Part shown: positions 46,843 through 56,294 of the stretch, piece by piece
Position numbering within the stretch: the stretch's first letter is position 1
Layout of the letters: every line of letters starts with the position of its first letter
Assembly (NCBI GenBank): GCA_934757275.1
Contig: CAKVLN010000002.1
Coordinates: 124,001 to 188,000, forward strand
Origin: an uncultured Candidatus Melainabacteria bacterium
GTDB taxonomy: Bacteria > Cyanobacteriota > Vampirovibrionia > Gastranaerophilales > Gastranaerophilaceae
DNA: 64,000 nucleotides
Direction: 5' to 3'
The notes under the pieces: model-generated
The model's input: the letters and a program-made list of their open reading frames with translations, nothing else
Databases searched by the model: none
Told to the model about the DNA's origin: nothing
Translations under genes and position numbers: made by a program

Positions 46843-48825
46843 ATGAATTTATACGAACTATCCGAAATAGCAGATAAAAGATTTTCACACGGAGAAGAAA
46901 TTCCAGAAAACATAATTAATGGGGTGAAAGAAATAGTTTCTAACAATGGTTATATTGGCATGGCACAAATCAACCCAATTGCTGGAAACATTGAATATAA
47001 CGCTAAAAAAATTGCGAAATACATCAAATATGCCTGCAAAATCGGATTAGATTTAGTCGTTTTTCCAGAACTTGCGCTAATGGGTTACCCAATCGAAGAT
47101 ACAATCGACAGACACCCAATTATAGTTGAACAAAACATAAAATGGCTCAAAGGTTTAGCTAAAATTACAGTCGGTACAACCGCTTTGGTTGGATTTGTAG
47201 AACCTAGAAAACAAGACGCAGAAGGCAAAAAATACTTTAATTCAGTTGCAATTTTAAAAAATGGTAAAATTGCAGGAATAATAAGAAAATCACTACTTCC
47301 TAATTATTCAGAATTTAACGATTACAGATACATTGAACCTTCTCCTGTTGTTGGAGTTCAGCCAGCAGAAACACTAGGAAAATTTGACAAAGACTGCATA
47401 ATAAATACCAGCAAAATTTTTGACAAATACGGAATTTCTATTTGCGAGGATTGCTGGAACAACAAGGAATTTTTTGAAAAAAATTTATATGACAAAGACC
47501 CGATTGACGAGCTTGCACAAGAAAATCCGAAAATCTTTATTAACTGTTCAGCATCACCTACTAGAGCAAAAAAGGAACAATTGAAACACAACATGCTCTC
47601 CTTTATCGCAAAAAAATATAAAACACCTATTGTATATGTCAATCAAGTTGGTGCAATTGATAATAGCTCGTTTGACGGCTCTAGCAGAGTGTTTGACGTA
47701 GAAGGTAAACTTATCGCAAGAGCTAAGTCGTTTGAAGAACAATTTCTAATAGTTAATCCATTAAAGAAAATTGGCAAAATTTATCCGCTTACAAAAGGGT
47801 TAGACAAATCTTTAAACGAACAAAAAGTTTTCACATTAGAATATGAATCTGATTTAGAAAGAACCTACAAAACAATTGTCCAAGGAATAAGAGATTATTT
47901 CAAAAAATGCGGTTTTAAGCGTGCAGTGTTAGGGCTTTCTGGCGGACTTGATTCAACAGTCTGTGCCGTACTTTTAGCTGACGCTATTGGGCGTGAAAAC
48001 GTTTTTGGCGTATCAATGCCATCACATATTACAAGCAAAGAAAGCAAATCTGACGCAAAAGAATTAGCACAAAACCTTGGCATAAATTTCACCGAAGCCA
48101 CAATTCGTCCAATGATTGACACTACAACAGAATGTCTTAATCAATTATTTAAAACTGTCGAAACAAAGTGGGACGGACGTTACAAAACCTCCTTCACGCC
48201 AGATAATATTCAAGCCCGCTCTAGAGCAATGTTTTTGTGGGGAATTAGCAACGAATTTGGCTCTTGTATACCTATTGCAACTTCTGACAAATCAGAATTG
48301 TATATGGGTTATGCAACAATAAACGGCGATATGTCAGGTGGTTTTGCACCAATTGCAGATGTTCCAAAAACAAAATTATTTGCTTTCGCTCGTTGGCTTA
48401 ACGCAAATAGAGAAGAAAAGAATGCAATTCCAGAAGCTATTATTTTGAAAAAACCAGGGGCTGAACTTGCAATCGACCCTAAAACCGGTAAACCTCTAAT
48501 TGCAGAAGATGCCTTAATGCCTTACGAGTTTTTAGATGAAATTATTTGGAGAGTTGAAAACAAAAACGAAGGATATCAAGACCTTTTAGAAACAGAATTT
48601 GTTTACGAAAAGCATAATAAGGTTTCAAAGGCTCAAAAAACAGAATGGTTAGACAAGTTCTTTAGACGCATGTCTACTGCACTTTACAAGTGGTCAATCT
48701 TACCACCATCTGTTATCGTAGAATCTCGTTCTATCAATAAATACGATTACAGACAACCAATCACTTCTTCTAAAATAAATTATAAAGGCGTAGAAGATAG
48801 CTACATTGAAGAGGTTTTAGACTAA
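46843..48825 (+). CDS. nadE: Glutamine-dependent NAD+ synthetase
   Basis: A 660-residue two-domain enzyme for the last step of NAD synthesis. The N-terminal nitrilase-type glutaminase has Glu in FPELALMGYP, Lys in KSLLPNYSEF and nucleophile Cys in ISICEDCWNN. The C-terminal synthetase has the PP-loop LGLSGGLDSTV. Length matches the long form. Its 3' end overlaps the convergent TPR gene by 4 bp. Confidence 0.96.
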   Translation: MNLYELSEIADKRFSHGEEIPENIINGVKEIVSNNGYIGMAQINPIAGNIEYNAKKIAKYIKYACKIGLDLVVFPELALMGYPIEDTIDRHPIIVEQNIKWLKGLAKITVGTTALVGFVEPRKQDAEGKKYFNSVAILKNGKIAGIIRKSLLPNYSEFNDYRYIEPSPVVGVQPAETLGKFDKDCIINTSKIFDKYGISICEDCWNNKEFFEKNLYDKDPIDELAQENPKIFINCSASPTRAKKEQLKHNMLSFIAKKYKTPIVYVNQVGAIDNSSFDGSSRVFDVEGKLIARAKSFEEQFLIVNPLKKIGKIYPLTKGLDKSLNEQKVFTLEYESDLERTYKTIVQGIRDYFKKCGFKRAVLGLSGGLDSTVCAVLLADAIGRENVFGVSMPSHITSKESKSDAKELAQNLGINFTEATIRPMIDTTTECLNQLFKTVETKWDGRYKTSFTPDNIQARSRAMFLWGISNEFGSCIPIATSDKSELYMGYATINGDMSGGFAPIADVPKTKLFAFARWLNANREEKNAIPEAIILKKPGAELAIDPKTGKPLIAEDALMPYEFLDEIIWRVENKNEGYQDLLETEFVYEKHNKVSKAQKTEWLDKFFRRMSTALYKWSILPPSVIVESRSINKYDYRQPITSSKINYKGVEDSYIEEVLD

Positions 48826-49853
48826 CTAAGCACTAAATTTGAATTAAGATGTTTTAATTGCTTACGCATCTCATCAGCTTTGTCGTTCAAATTCTCTCTG
48901 CGATAAATTTCCATTGCTTTTTTATAATTTTCAATGGCATCATTTTTGTATTCGGGATTATCATATCCAGACATCAATTGTAAGGTTTGTGCAAGTAGAA
49001 CATAGGCTTCTGGCTTATTTGGATTAACCTCTATCGCTTTTTCAAAGCATTCTTTAGAATCAATAATATGCCCTTCAATATGGTTTTTATAGCCTTCTAG
49101 CAGTAACATCGGATAAGCAAACAAATTTTGTTTGTCAAAAATTTTCAACTCTAAAAGAAAACTTATCTCCATCAAGTCTTTTTCTTTGTACATATCAGAA
49201 AATTTGAAGTGAGAAATAAAATATTTAGGAAAAGCTGATTCAATTTTCTTCAAAAGTTCGTTTTGTTTCTCTACTTGATTTGCAGTTCCGTAAATTGTTG
49301 CTTCTTTTAGTAGCATAATTGGATTATCTTTATCAATTAAATCTATAAGTTCTAGCAATTTTAACCCTTTTGACAATTCGTCACTTGCCAAAACCTTTGC
49401 AACTTCGTTAAACAAAAATTGGATAGTTTTGTATTTATGAAAATTAAATAGGCTAAGAAGAAAGTCTTTTGCAAACTCAGTTTCATTAGAATAAACAAGA
49501 GAAAGGAACTTGATTCGTTTAACTTCAAAATTCTCTTCGTCCCAAGTCAAAATCTTATCAGCATCTTTAATTGCCTCATAAAAATTTGCGATTTCAAAGT
49601 TTAGCGTTAAACGTTCATAATATGCTTTTTCTTTTTTTGCGCAATGAGTGATTATATAGGTAAAATCAGAATAAGCGTCATCAAGCATCAAAAGTTTATG
49701 ACATAGTTTACCACGTTTCAAAAAAGTTTCTGAGAGGTTATACTCCTGTTTTATTAAATAATTTAACTTGTCTAAAGCTAAATCATATTTTTTTTCTGCT
49801 ATAAGTTTATCAATTGTTTTTATACACACAAGATATTTTATATTATCAAGCAT
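48822..49853 (-). CDS. Cytoplasmic TPR-like protein
   Basis: A 343-residue helical protein with TPR-like repeats; the clearest is near the C-terminus (KECFEKAIEVNPNKPEAYVLLAQ). The start at 49853 follows GGAGCG; upstream Met codons lack a site. No signal peptide. It lies 79 bp downstream of dnaA on the same strand and may share its transcript. Partner unknown. Confidence 0.78.
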   Translation of the reverse strand: MLDNIKYLVCIKTIDKLIAEKKYDLALDKLNYLIKQEYNLSETFLKRGKLCHKLLMLDDAYSDFTYIITHCAKKEKAYYERLTLNFEIANFYEAIKDADKILTWDEENFEVKRIKFLSLVYSNETEFAKDFLLSLFNFHKYKTIQFLFNEVAKVLASDELSKGLKLLELIDLIDKDNPIMLLKEATIYGTANQVEKQNELLKKIESAFPKYFISHFKFSDMYKEKDLMEISFLLELKIFDKQNLFAYPMLLLEGYKNHIEGHIIDSKECFEKAIEVNPNKPEAYVLLAQTLQLMSGYDNPEYKNDAIENYKKAMEIYRRENLNDKADEMRKQLKHLNSNLVLS

Positions 49854-49931
49854 AATCGCTCCGTTAAAAATTCCCTTAACTTCTAACAATCTTTTATCAC
49901 AAAACCCAAAGAAAAACGAGTGCTAAGTTGG

Positions 49932-51317
49932 CTAAATAACTTTTAATGCTTGTTTTATCTCCCTTATGGCAGTTGCAATTTCTCTATTACTTTCTTTATC
50001 TTTTTTAACTTTTTCATATGCATACATTATCGTTGTATGCTTTTTATTATAATATTCTGCAATATTTTCAAAACTTTGATTAGTAATTTCACGACACATA
50101 AAAATTGACAAATGTCTTGCCATAGCGACTTTTTGACCTCTGGCAGTTCCTTTTATATCATCTATATTCACATCAAAGTAGCTTGAAGTAACTCTGGCTA
50201 TTTTATCAAAACTTATTTCATTTTCATTTGAATTACATTTCAACACGTCTTTTGCCAAATTTAAAGTTAAAGGCTGTTCTGTAATTTCTGCAAAAGCACA
50301 TACTTTTGTAAACGCACCTTCTAACTCACGCACATTCTTTGAAAAATTCTGCGCAATATATAGCAAAGCTTTTTCCTCAAAATCTAAGTCATTGTCTTTT
50401 GCTAATTTTTTAATAATTTCAAATCTTGTTTCTAAATCTGGTGGAGTAAGTTCCAGCATCAAACCCATTTCAAATCTTGAGCATAAGGCTGCAGTTAGCT
50501 TTGGAATATCTTTTGGCACTCTATCAGAAGTGATTACGATTTGTTTTCCTTTATTATACAAACTATCAAACGTGTATTGTAAATTTTCCATTGATTTCAT
50601 TTTTGACTCAATAAATTGAATATCATCTATCAAAATAATATCAATGTTTGTATATTTTCGATTAAATTTTGACATGTTTTCTATATTACTATTAGTTTTT
50701 CTGCTATTTGAAATATAGTCATTAACATAGTCTTCGGTTTTTGTATATTTTACTCTTAGCTTGGAATTGTTAAAAATAGTATAATGCCCAATTGCTTGCA
50801 TCAAATGAGTTTTACCTAAGCCCGAGTTGCCATAAATAAATAGTGGATTGTATTTTGTTGCAGGGTTTTCAGCAACAGCTTTTGCAACCTTATAAGCAAA
50901 TTCATTATTTTCACCTACAACAAAATTTTCAAATTTGTACTTCAAATTCAGATTAGAAGAAGATTGCATGTTGCTTAAATTTTCCATTGCCATCTCTTTT
51001 AAATTCTTTTCACTAATTTTCTTCTGAATTTTTTCTGTTTCTTTTTTTAGAGTCTTTGCAGCATTCTCATCATAAATAATCACAAATCTTGCATTTTTCA
51101 CCCCTGAAACTTTCTGCAAAGCTTGATTCATCTGCTCATAGTGATTACGTCTTAATAAATCACGCCCCATCATTTGACCGGTTACAACCGTCAAAGTTCC
51201 TTTGTCATATCCTGAAACTTCAAGCGGATATAACCAAGGGTGAACATTCTCAGGTAACGTACTTAGTAATTCTTCCTTAACTTGTTCCCAAAAACGTTTT
51301 AACTCTATATTTTCCAT
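49932..51317 (-). CDS. dnaA: Chromosomal replication initiator protein DnaA
   Basis: A 461-residue initiator. Domain I is at about 1-85, a short linker follows, then the AAA+ domain with Walker A GNSGLGKTH, Walker B ILIDDIQFI and sensor regions. Domain IV carries the DnaA-box signature region (VAMARHLSIFMCREITNQSF, then NKKHTTIMYAYEK). Gene context is unusual: dnaN, recF and gyrB are absent and a tRNA gene precedes it. I see no cluster of DnaA boxes (TTATCCACA), so the origin is probably not here. Confidence 0.95.
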   Translation of the reverse strand: MENIELKRFWEQVKEELLSTLPENVHPWLYPLEVSGYDKGTLTVVTGQMMGRDLLRRNHYEQMNQALQKVSGVKNARFVIIYDENAAKTLKKETEKIQKKISEKNLKEMAMENLSNMQSSSNLNLKYKFENFVVGENNEFAYKVAKAVAENPATKYNPLFIYGNSGLGKTHLMQAIGHYTIFNNSKLRVKYTKTEDYVNDYISNSRKTNSNIENMSKFNRKYTNIDIILIDDIQFIESKMKSMENLQYTFDSLYNKGKQIVITSDRVPKDIPKLTAALCSRFEMGLMLELTPPDLETRFEIIKKLAKDNDLDFEEKALLYIAQNFSKNVRELEGAFTKVCAFAEITEQPLTLNLAKDVLKCNSNENEISFDKIARVTSSYFDVNIDDIKGTARGQKVAMARHLSIFMCREITNQSFENIAEYYNKKHTTIMYAYEKVKKDKESNREIATAIREIKQALKVI

Positions 51318-51345
51318 ACAACTCTATTGATTTGCTAAATAAAAA

Positions 51346-51416
51346 AGGCGACACCCAGATTCGAACTGGGGATAAAAGCTTTGCAGGCTTCTGCCTTACC
51401 ACTTGGCCATGTCGCC
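51346..51416 (-). tRNA. tRNA-Cys (GCA)
   Basis: A 71-nt cloverleaf on the minus strand: acceptor GGCGACA pairs with TGTCGCC, the anticodon loop is CTGCAAA (anticodon GCA), the T arm is CCCAG-TTCGAAT-CTGGG. The discriminator is U73, the cysteine identity base. CCA is not encoded; a T run follows directly and may end transcription. It lies 29 bp upstream of dnaA. Confidence 0.95.
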
Positions 51417-51477
51417 GTAAGAATATAATATTATAAACATTGATGTTTTGCAAGAGGAAGTTTTTAGAAAAATTTAT

Positions 51478-52605
51478 CTAGCAAATAGTAAATACTTTTC
51501 TGTAATAAAGTCCGACACCAATGATTGACAAAATGATATTTGGCATAAATGCTGCCAAAATTGGAGCAAGTGAACCAGCTTCGCCAAACGAAATAGACAA
51601 CGCTCTTATTAAATAGTAAGCGAATATAATCAAAATACTAAATAAGAACCCTCTATTATAGCGCACTCTAGGTGGAGTAATCGCAAGAGGAACACCAATT
51701 AAAACCAACACAATCGTTGTTAACGGCAAAGCTATCTTATCAAACAAGCTTATCTTCAAAATGTGTTTGTTTTCTATATCAGACTTAGTCAAGAATTTAC
51801 ACAACTGGATAAAGTTATGTTCATTAGCTAAGTTTCTATTCATTTCCTTTGATAAGTCCATACCAAACTTAATCACAGAATCATCAAACAAAGTTGTGTC
51901 AAGAGTTTTACCACTATTAGTTACAGTATAAATAGCACCTTTTTGGAAACTCCAGCCTTCTGCTGTTGTTGAACCTTCTCTAGCTTGAAGAATCTGAATT
52001 GTACCATCTTTTGAAGCGTCTAAAACAGTAATATTATGCAACTGTTTGTTAGTACAATCACCAACATAGAACAGACGTTTTAAAAGACCGCCTTCTTTAA
52101 CCTCTTTAAACGTAAAATTGTGTTTTCCTTCTGGAATATTCTTTTTACTAAAAGCATAAAGAGCCAAATCCGTAGACTGTTTTGTCATAATTGGCACAAC
52201 CGTTTCGTTCAAAATAAAACTTACACATGCCATAACAATAGCAAATATAAAAATTGGTTTTGCTATACGATTTAAGCCAATACCGCAAGCTCTCATAACA
52301 GTGATTTCAGAACTTAAACTTAAACCATTCAAAGTCATAACAGTTGCAAGCAATACACCCATTGGAATTGTCATTACAAAAACGGCTGGCAAATGCAAGA
52401 TAATAATTAAAAACGCTATTCTAAAAGGAATACCGTACATTGAAATTTGTTTAATCAAAGTAATAAAAGTATCAGATGCAAATATAATAGAAGTAAATAC
52501 CAACACCCCCATTATAAACATCTCAATAACTTGCTTTAAGATATACTTATCTAGCAATTTCATATTTCGTAATTGATAAATTATATTTATAAAAAAATCT
52601 TTCAT
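51478..52605 (-). CDS. LptF/LptG family LPS export permease (YjgP/YjgQ)
   Basis: A 375-residue membrane protein with three helices at each end and a periplasmic beta-jellyroll (about 155-270), the layout of LptF and LptG, which extract LPS from the inner membrane with LptB2. LSLSSEITVMRACGIG at the first coupling region and PLAITPPRVRYNRGF near the C-terminus are typical. ATG at 52605 follows GAGGAG. LptA, B and C are not in the window. Which of the two it is cannot be decided; single-permease genomes occur in cyanobacteria-related groups. Confidence 0.87.
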   Translation of the reverse strand: MKDFFINIIYQLRNMKLLDKYILKQVIEMFIMGVLVFTSIIFASDTFITLIKQISMYGIPFRIAFLIIILHLPAVFVMTIPMGVLLATVMTLNGLSLSSEITVMRACGIGLNRIAKPIFIFAIVMACVSFILNETVVPIMTKQSTDLALYAFSKKNIPEGKHNFTFKEVKEGGLLKRLFYVGDCTNKQLHNITVLDASKDGTIQILQAREGSTTAEGWSFQKGAIYTVTNSGKTLDTTLFDDSVIKFGMDLSKEMNRNLANEHNFIQLCKFLTKSDIENKHILKISLFDKIALPLTTIVLVLIGVPLAITPPRVRYNRGFLFSILIIFAYYLIRALSISFGEAGSLAPILAAFMPNIILSIIGVGLYYRKVFTIC

Positions 52606-52740
52606 AAGCTCCTCTAAATTGTAGCAGAAAAAGATATCACTGTCCATGATAATTTTAATACCAACCAGCATTTGTAATTCATTAAAAAAGCAGTCAACAC
52701 AATGGCTTAATAACTGTTTTCATTTAATCAATACCCCAGC

Positions 52741-52886
52741 ATTCGTAACTCGCTCACGCTCGAACGACTGTGACCTCCCTAATCAGTGAGGTTTGAGATT
52801 GCCACGAAAATCGTAAGATTTTCGTGGCAATGACGCCATGCTAGTAAGTTTCACGCCCAGTCATTACGAGGAGCGTGAGAGCGACA
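52741..52886. repeat. Dispersed palindromic repeats
   Basis: Contains a perfect 14-bp hairpin (52799-52812 with 52817-52830) inside GATTGCCACGAAAATC, and a GTCATTACGAGGAGCG unit at 52861-52886. Both recur inverted near 63.7 kb. This is the widespread GTCATTGCGAGGAGCG-type intergenic repeat. No gene is supported in 52606-53056. Confidence 0.85.
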
Positions 52887-52960
52887 AAGTTATCCATTTT
52901 AATTTGTTTAGCGTCTTGAAAAGATCTCTGGGTACCCCCATCTTGCTAGAGAAAAAAAAA

Positions 52961-52991
52961 GAGGCGACTTTTTCAAAGAAAAAGTCGCCTC
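52961..52991 (-). terminator. Flagellin terminator
   Basis: Perfect 14-bp stem (GAGGCGACTTTTTC and complement), 3-nt loop, nine T on the minus strand; 66 bp past the flagellin stop. Confidence 0.9.
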
Positions 52992-53056
52992 GAAATAATA
53001 CCCTAACCAACGAACTAGCATGAATAATAAGTCTTGTCCATGTATCACACCTCAAC

Positions 53057-54112
53057 TTAAATTAAGTTCAATGCAATACTTGGTGTTTGGTTAGCAGTTG
53101 CTAGCAAGGTAGCTGATGCTTGTTGCAAGATTTGAGCTTGAATGTAATTTGATGATTCAGAAGCTACATCAGTATCTCTTAATGTTGACAATGAAGATGT
53201 CAAGTTTTGAGATTGAACATCAATTGCACTTACTGCAGATTCTACTCTGTTTTGAGCCGCACCGATTGCAGTTGTTCTTCTTGCAATTTCATCAATAGCG
53301 TTATCAATAAAGCCTAACATAACTGATGCTCCAAATTCATCTTCTGAATCAGATAACAATGAATAAGTACCCTTTGCGCTATCATATTTTAGACCACTAC
53401 AAACTGCAGCAAATGCTCTTAGACCATCTTGAGTATCTAAACTAGCAATAGAACCGCCACCAGCTTTAAGAGCTTGGTCTAATGTTACTGTATGTTCTAC
53501 TTTGTCACCTTTATCATCAAATGTGTAAGATTTTGTAGATGCCATTTTAGTATTGAATAGGCCGCTAATCTTTGCACTTGAAAATAGTGATGAATCTAAG
53601 TTAATAACACTGTTGTTGTCAGCATATAGACCAACTTGAAGATTGATACCATTTTTTGTCATACCAGTACCTGGAGTTTCATCTTCACTTACAAATGACA
53701 TCAACTTAATGCCATTAAATTCAGAGTTTGCAGCGATACGGTCGATTTCTTGTAATCTTGCATAAACTTCTGATTGAATAGCTTTTAATGATGATGAACC
53801 ATAAGTTCCGTTTGCAGCTTGTTCGGTCAAATCTCTAATACGTTGTAAGTGGTCAGTTAACAAACCATAGCTTTGTTCTGCAGTTGTTAACAAGTCTGCA
53901 CCAGTCGCTGCGTTGTCAGCGGCTACATCTAATGTACCAATTTGTGTTTCCCACATATTGGAAATAGAATATCCTGCTGCATTGTCTTTTGCTTGGTTAA
54001 TCTTATAGCCCGTAGTCATACGTTCTATTGATTTGTTCAAGCTATTCGTCGCATTGTTCAAATTTCTTTGAGTGATAATTGACGAAATGTTTGTGTTGAT
54101 TGTGAGTGTCAT
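53057..54112 (-). CDS. fliC: Flagellin
   Basis: A 351-residue filament protein. The conserved N-terminal helix (INTNISSIITQRNLNNATNSL and MTTGYKINQAKDNAAGYSIS) and the C-terminal helix (RDTDVASESSNYIQAQILQQASATLLATANQ) frame a short variable D2-like centre (about 150-260). LQRIRDLTEQAANGT in D1 keeps the TLR5-binding region of active flagellins. It is a lone gene with a strong AAAGGAGAT ribosome site, a structured leader and a strong terminator. The export chaperones are not in the window. Confidence 0.95.
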   Translation of the reverse strand: MTLTINTNISSIITQRNLNNATNSLNKSIERMTTGYKINQAKDNAAGYSISNMWETQIGTLDVAADNAATGADLLTTAEQSYGLLTDHLQRIRDLTEQAANGTYGSSSLKAIQSEVYARLQEIDRIAANSEFNGIKLMSFVSEDETPGTGMTKNGINLQVGLYADNNSVINLDSSLFSSAKISGLFNTKMASTKSYTFDDKGDKVEHTVTLDQALKAGGGSIASLDTQDGLRAFAAVCSGLKYDSAKGTYSLLSDSEDEFGASVMLGFIDNAIDEIARRTTAIGAAQNRVESAVSAIDVQSQNLTSSLSTLRDTDVASESSNYIQAQILQQASATLLATANQTPSIALNLI

Positions 54113-54240
54113 AGTTGGATCTCCTTTCTCTTCTCTCGATACGTACTCAATTACTGCGCTCTCCTTGCGCAGCCTTCTATGTTACTCATTTTTCTTTTAT
54201 TTATTTCTGTACTCCTTAAAAAAGCACAGTTTCTCCTGTG
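54113..54240 (-). promoter_or_regulatory. Structured flagellin leader with GGA hairpins
   Basis: On the minus strand the leader holds a hairpin CTGCGC-AAGGAGA-GCGCAG (54154-54172) that displays GGA in its loop. A second hairpin, CACAGGAGAAACTGTG (54225-54240), and the ribosome site itself (AAAGGAGAT) also carry GGA. This is the pattern bound by CsrA on flagellin mRNAs. A 12-codon frame overlaps the first hairpin and may be fortuitous. Confidence 0.5.
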
Positions 54241-54344
54241 ACTGCGTTGAGTTACAATTCAACCCAGCCTTACTAAGCCTGTGAAACAATCACGGCTTTT
54301 TGTTTATACTCTCTTTCTTGATATGTACCTTTAAGTGAAGGTGC

Positions 54345-54462
54345 CAATAAATGAATAGGTGAATAAGTTCGTATTAAAAATTTTTTGAACTAGGTTTGAT
54401 GAACGAATCCATCTTTATGAATAAATCCGAACTTATTCACTCTTTCACCTATTCACTTATTG
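54345..54462. repeat. Long inverted repeat element 2
   Basis: Left arm 54345-54371 and right arm 54428-54462 are complementary except for an 8-nt insertion in the right arm. The arms contain GAATAGGTGAATAAG. The 56-nt spacer begins TATTAAAAATTTTTTG, like element 1 at 39.4 kb. It lies in a 714-bp gap (54113-54826) that otherwise holds the flagellin leader and AT-rich sequence without a credible gene. Confidence 0.85.
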
Positions 54463-54826
54463 ACTTTCTTCCATATACATCTTCAAATAATAAGTTTTAC
54501 CCTTTGACTAACTTAAAACGATTTGTACACATTTTTCATAAGCTTGCTTGCGTCCATTGCCTGCTCCACTTATTCCAAATACCTTCCTTGTATTTACTTA
54601 TTAAATTTGTGATATATACTTCTTACACTAACATTATTGCAACACTATATAAAAAAAGTAAACTCTTTCTTCTCATTTTTTTACAAATCTTTATAGAAGT
54701 TAAAAAAACTTCATAAAATATACATTAATTTACAAAGTAAATTTTCATTAACATTCTATTGTCCTTAAAATAGATTTTTACTAGAATATTTTCAAAGGGT
54801 AAACTATCACATTTTTAGGAGAAGGA

Positions 54827-55048
54827 ATGAGCGAACAATCAAGACGAAACCCTTATATGGATTACAGAAATGTAGTTCCATTTATGGATTTATCAGGTTT
54901 TATTGTAAAACAACCCCACGCATTAGAAGAAAAGCCTGCATTGTCATTGCAGGAAGAATTAATGAAAAAGAAATTTTCAAACATGATTAATCTTAGGAGA
55001 TTAAAATACTGTAAATTATGTGAGGCATACAGAAATGGAAGAAAATAA
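54827..55048 (+). CDS. Small unknown protein upstream of proA
   Basis: A 73-residue protein with a strong ribosome site (AGGAGAAGG). It is hydrophilic, with a basic C-terminus holding one CxxC (KYCKLCEAYRNGRK). It overlaps the proA start by 14 bp, so it may be translationally coupled to it. No family recognised. Confidence 0.65.
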   Translation: MSEQSRRNPYMDYRNVVPFMDLSGFIVKQPHALEEKPALSLQEELMKKKFSNMINLRRLKYCKLCEAYRNGRK

Positions 55049-56291
55049 TTTTCTAGAAATAGCTAAGAAAGCAAAAAGTGCATCAAAAAAAGTTGCAACC
55101 TTATCAACGGAAATAAAAAATCGTGCACTTTTAAACATTGCTGAAAACATCAAAAACAACAAAGACAAGATTTTTGAAGCCAACAAATTAGATTTAGAAT
55201 TAGCAAAACCTCTTGTTGAAAAAGAAGAACTTTCGCAATCGGTATTTAATCGCCTAAAATTGGACGAAAACAAAATGCGTGATATGGTGCAAGGAATTAT
55301 TGATATTTCTAACCTAGAAGACCCTATTGGCAAGACGCTTTTGAAACGTCAACTTGATGACGGTCTTATTTTAACGAAGATTTCTTGCCCAATCGGAGTT
55401 TTAGGAATTATTTTTGAAGCCAGACCAGATGTAATTTCACAGATTTCTGCGCTTGCAATAAAATCTTCTAACGCAGTAATTCTTAAAGGCGGAAAAGAAT
55501 CAATAAATACTAACAAAGCTATTATGAGCGTGATACAAGAAGCCTTAGCAAAAACAGAAGGTTTTCCAGAAAACGTTCTAACACAAGTATTTACGAGAGA
55601 TGACGTTAAAAACATGTTATCAATGGAAAAGTACATTGATTTAATAATACCTCGTGGCGGAAATAGTTTAGTTAAGTTCATTAAAGAAAACACAAAAATT
55701 CCTGTTTTAGGACATGCTGATGGAATTTGTCACATTTTTGTTGACGCCTCAGCTGATTTAGAAAAGGCAAAAAGAGTTATTATAGACGCAAAAACTCAAT
55801 ACCCTAGTGCTTGCAACTCTGTTGAAACTATCTTAATTCATACAGATTTTAAATACGAAACAGAATTATTAAAAGCACTGGAAGATGCTGACATTGAGCT
55901 TATTGCAACACCAGAAAGCTGGCATAAAGAATATTCTGACAAAATTTTATCTTACAAATTTGTTTCAAGCCTTGAAGAAGCGATTGAACATATTAATGAG
56001 TATTCTTCCGGCCACACAGAAGCAATACTTACAGAAGATGAAAAAAATGCAAAAATCTTTATGAACGCAGTTGATTCTGCCGGCGTTTATCACAATGTTT
56101 CTACAAGATTTGCGGACGGTTTCAGATACGGTTTTGGTGCAGAAGTTGGAATTTCTACAAACAAAACGCATGCCAGAGGCCCTGTTGGTTTAGAAGGTTT
56201 AACAATATACAAATATAATTTGGAAGGCAATGGCGACATTGTAAAAGACTACGTTGAAGGTGTGAAGAAGTTTAATCATAAGGATATTTAG
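55035..56291 (+). CDS. proA: Gamma-glutamyl phosphate reductase
   Basis: A 418-residue NADPH-dependent enzyme making glutamate semialdehyde for proline. The catalytic Cys lies in YPSACNSVET; PRGGNSLVKFI, GHADGICHIFVD and the C-terminal ARGPVGLEGLT are typical. ATG at 55035 (MEENNFLE) gives the normal length. proB is absent from the window. tyrA follows after 3 bp. Confidence 0.95.
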   Translation: MEENNFLEIAKKAKSASKKVATLSTEIKNRALLNIAENIKNNKDKIFEANKLDLELAKPLVEKEELSQSVFNRLKLDENKMRDMVQGIIDISNLEDPIGKTLLKRQLDDGLILTKISCPIGVLGIIFEARPDVISQISALAIKSSNAVILKGGKESINTNKAIMSVIQEALAKTEGFPENVLTQVFTRDDVKNMLSMEKYIDLIIPRGGNSLVKFIKENTKIPVLGHADGICHIFVDASADLEKAKRVIIDAKTQYPSACNSVETILIHTDFKYETELLKALEDADIELIATPESWHKEYSDKILSYKFVSSLEEAIEHINEYSSGHTEAILTEDEKNAKIFMNAVDSAGVYHNVSTRFADGFRYGFGAEVGISTNKTHARGPVGLEGLTIYKYNLEGNGDIVKDYVEGVKKFNHKDI

Positions 56292-56294
56292 TAA

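Noticed and set aside
49890..51346. Replication origin next to dnaA
   Set aside because: No cluster of DnaA boxes seen in the short gaps; only single near-matches such as TTATCACAA.
52838..53055. Small frames on both strands beside flagellin
   Set aside because: They lie over dispersed repeats and the flagellin terminator and have no start signals.
54113..54340. Sigma28-type flagellar promoter
   Set aside because: GCCGTGATT occurs but at the wrong distance from any TAAA box.
54396..54716. Plus-strand frame of 106 codons after the inverted repeat
   Set aside because: Begins with TTG inside the repeat spacer, runs through its arm, and has no ribosome site.
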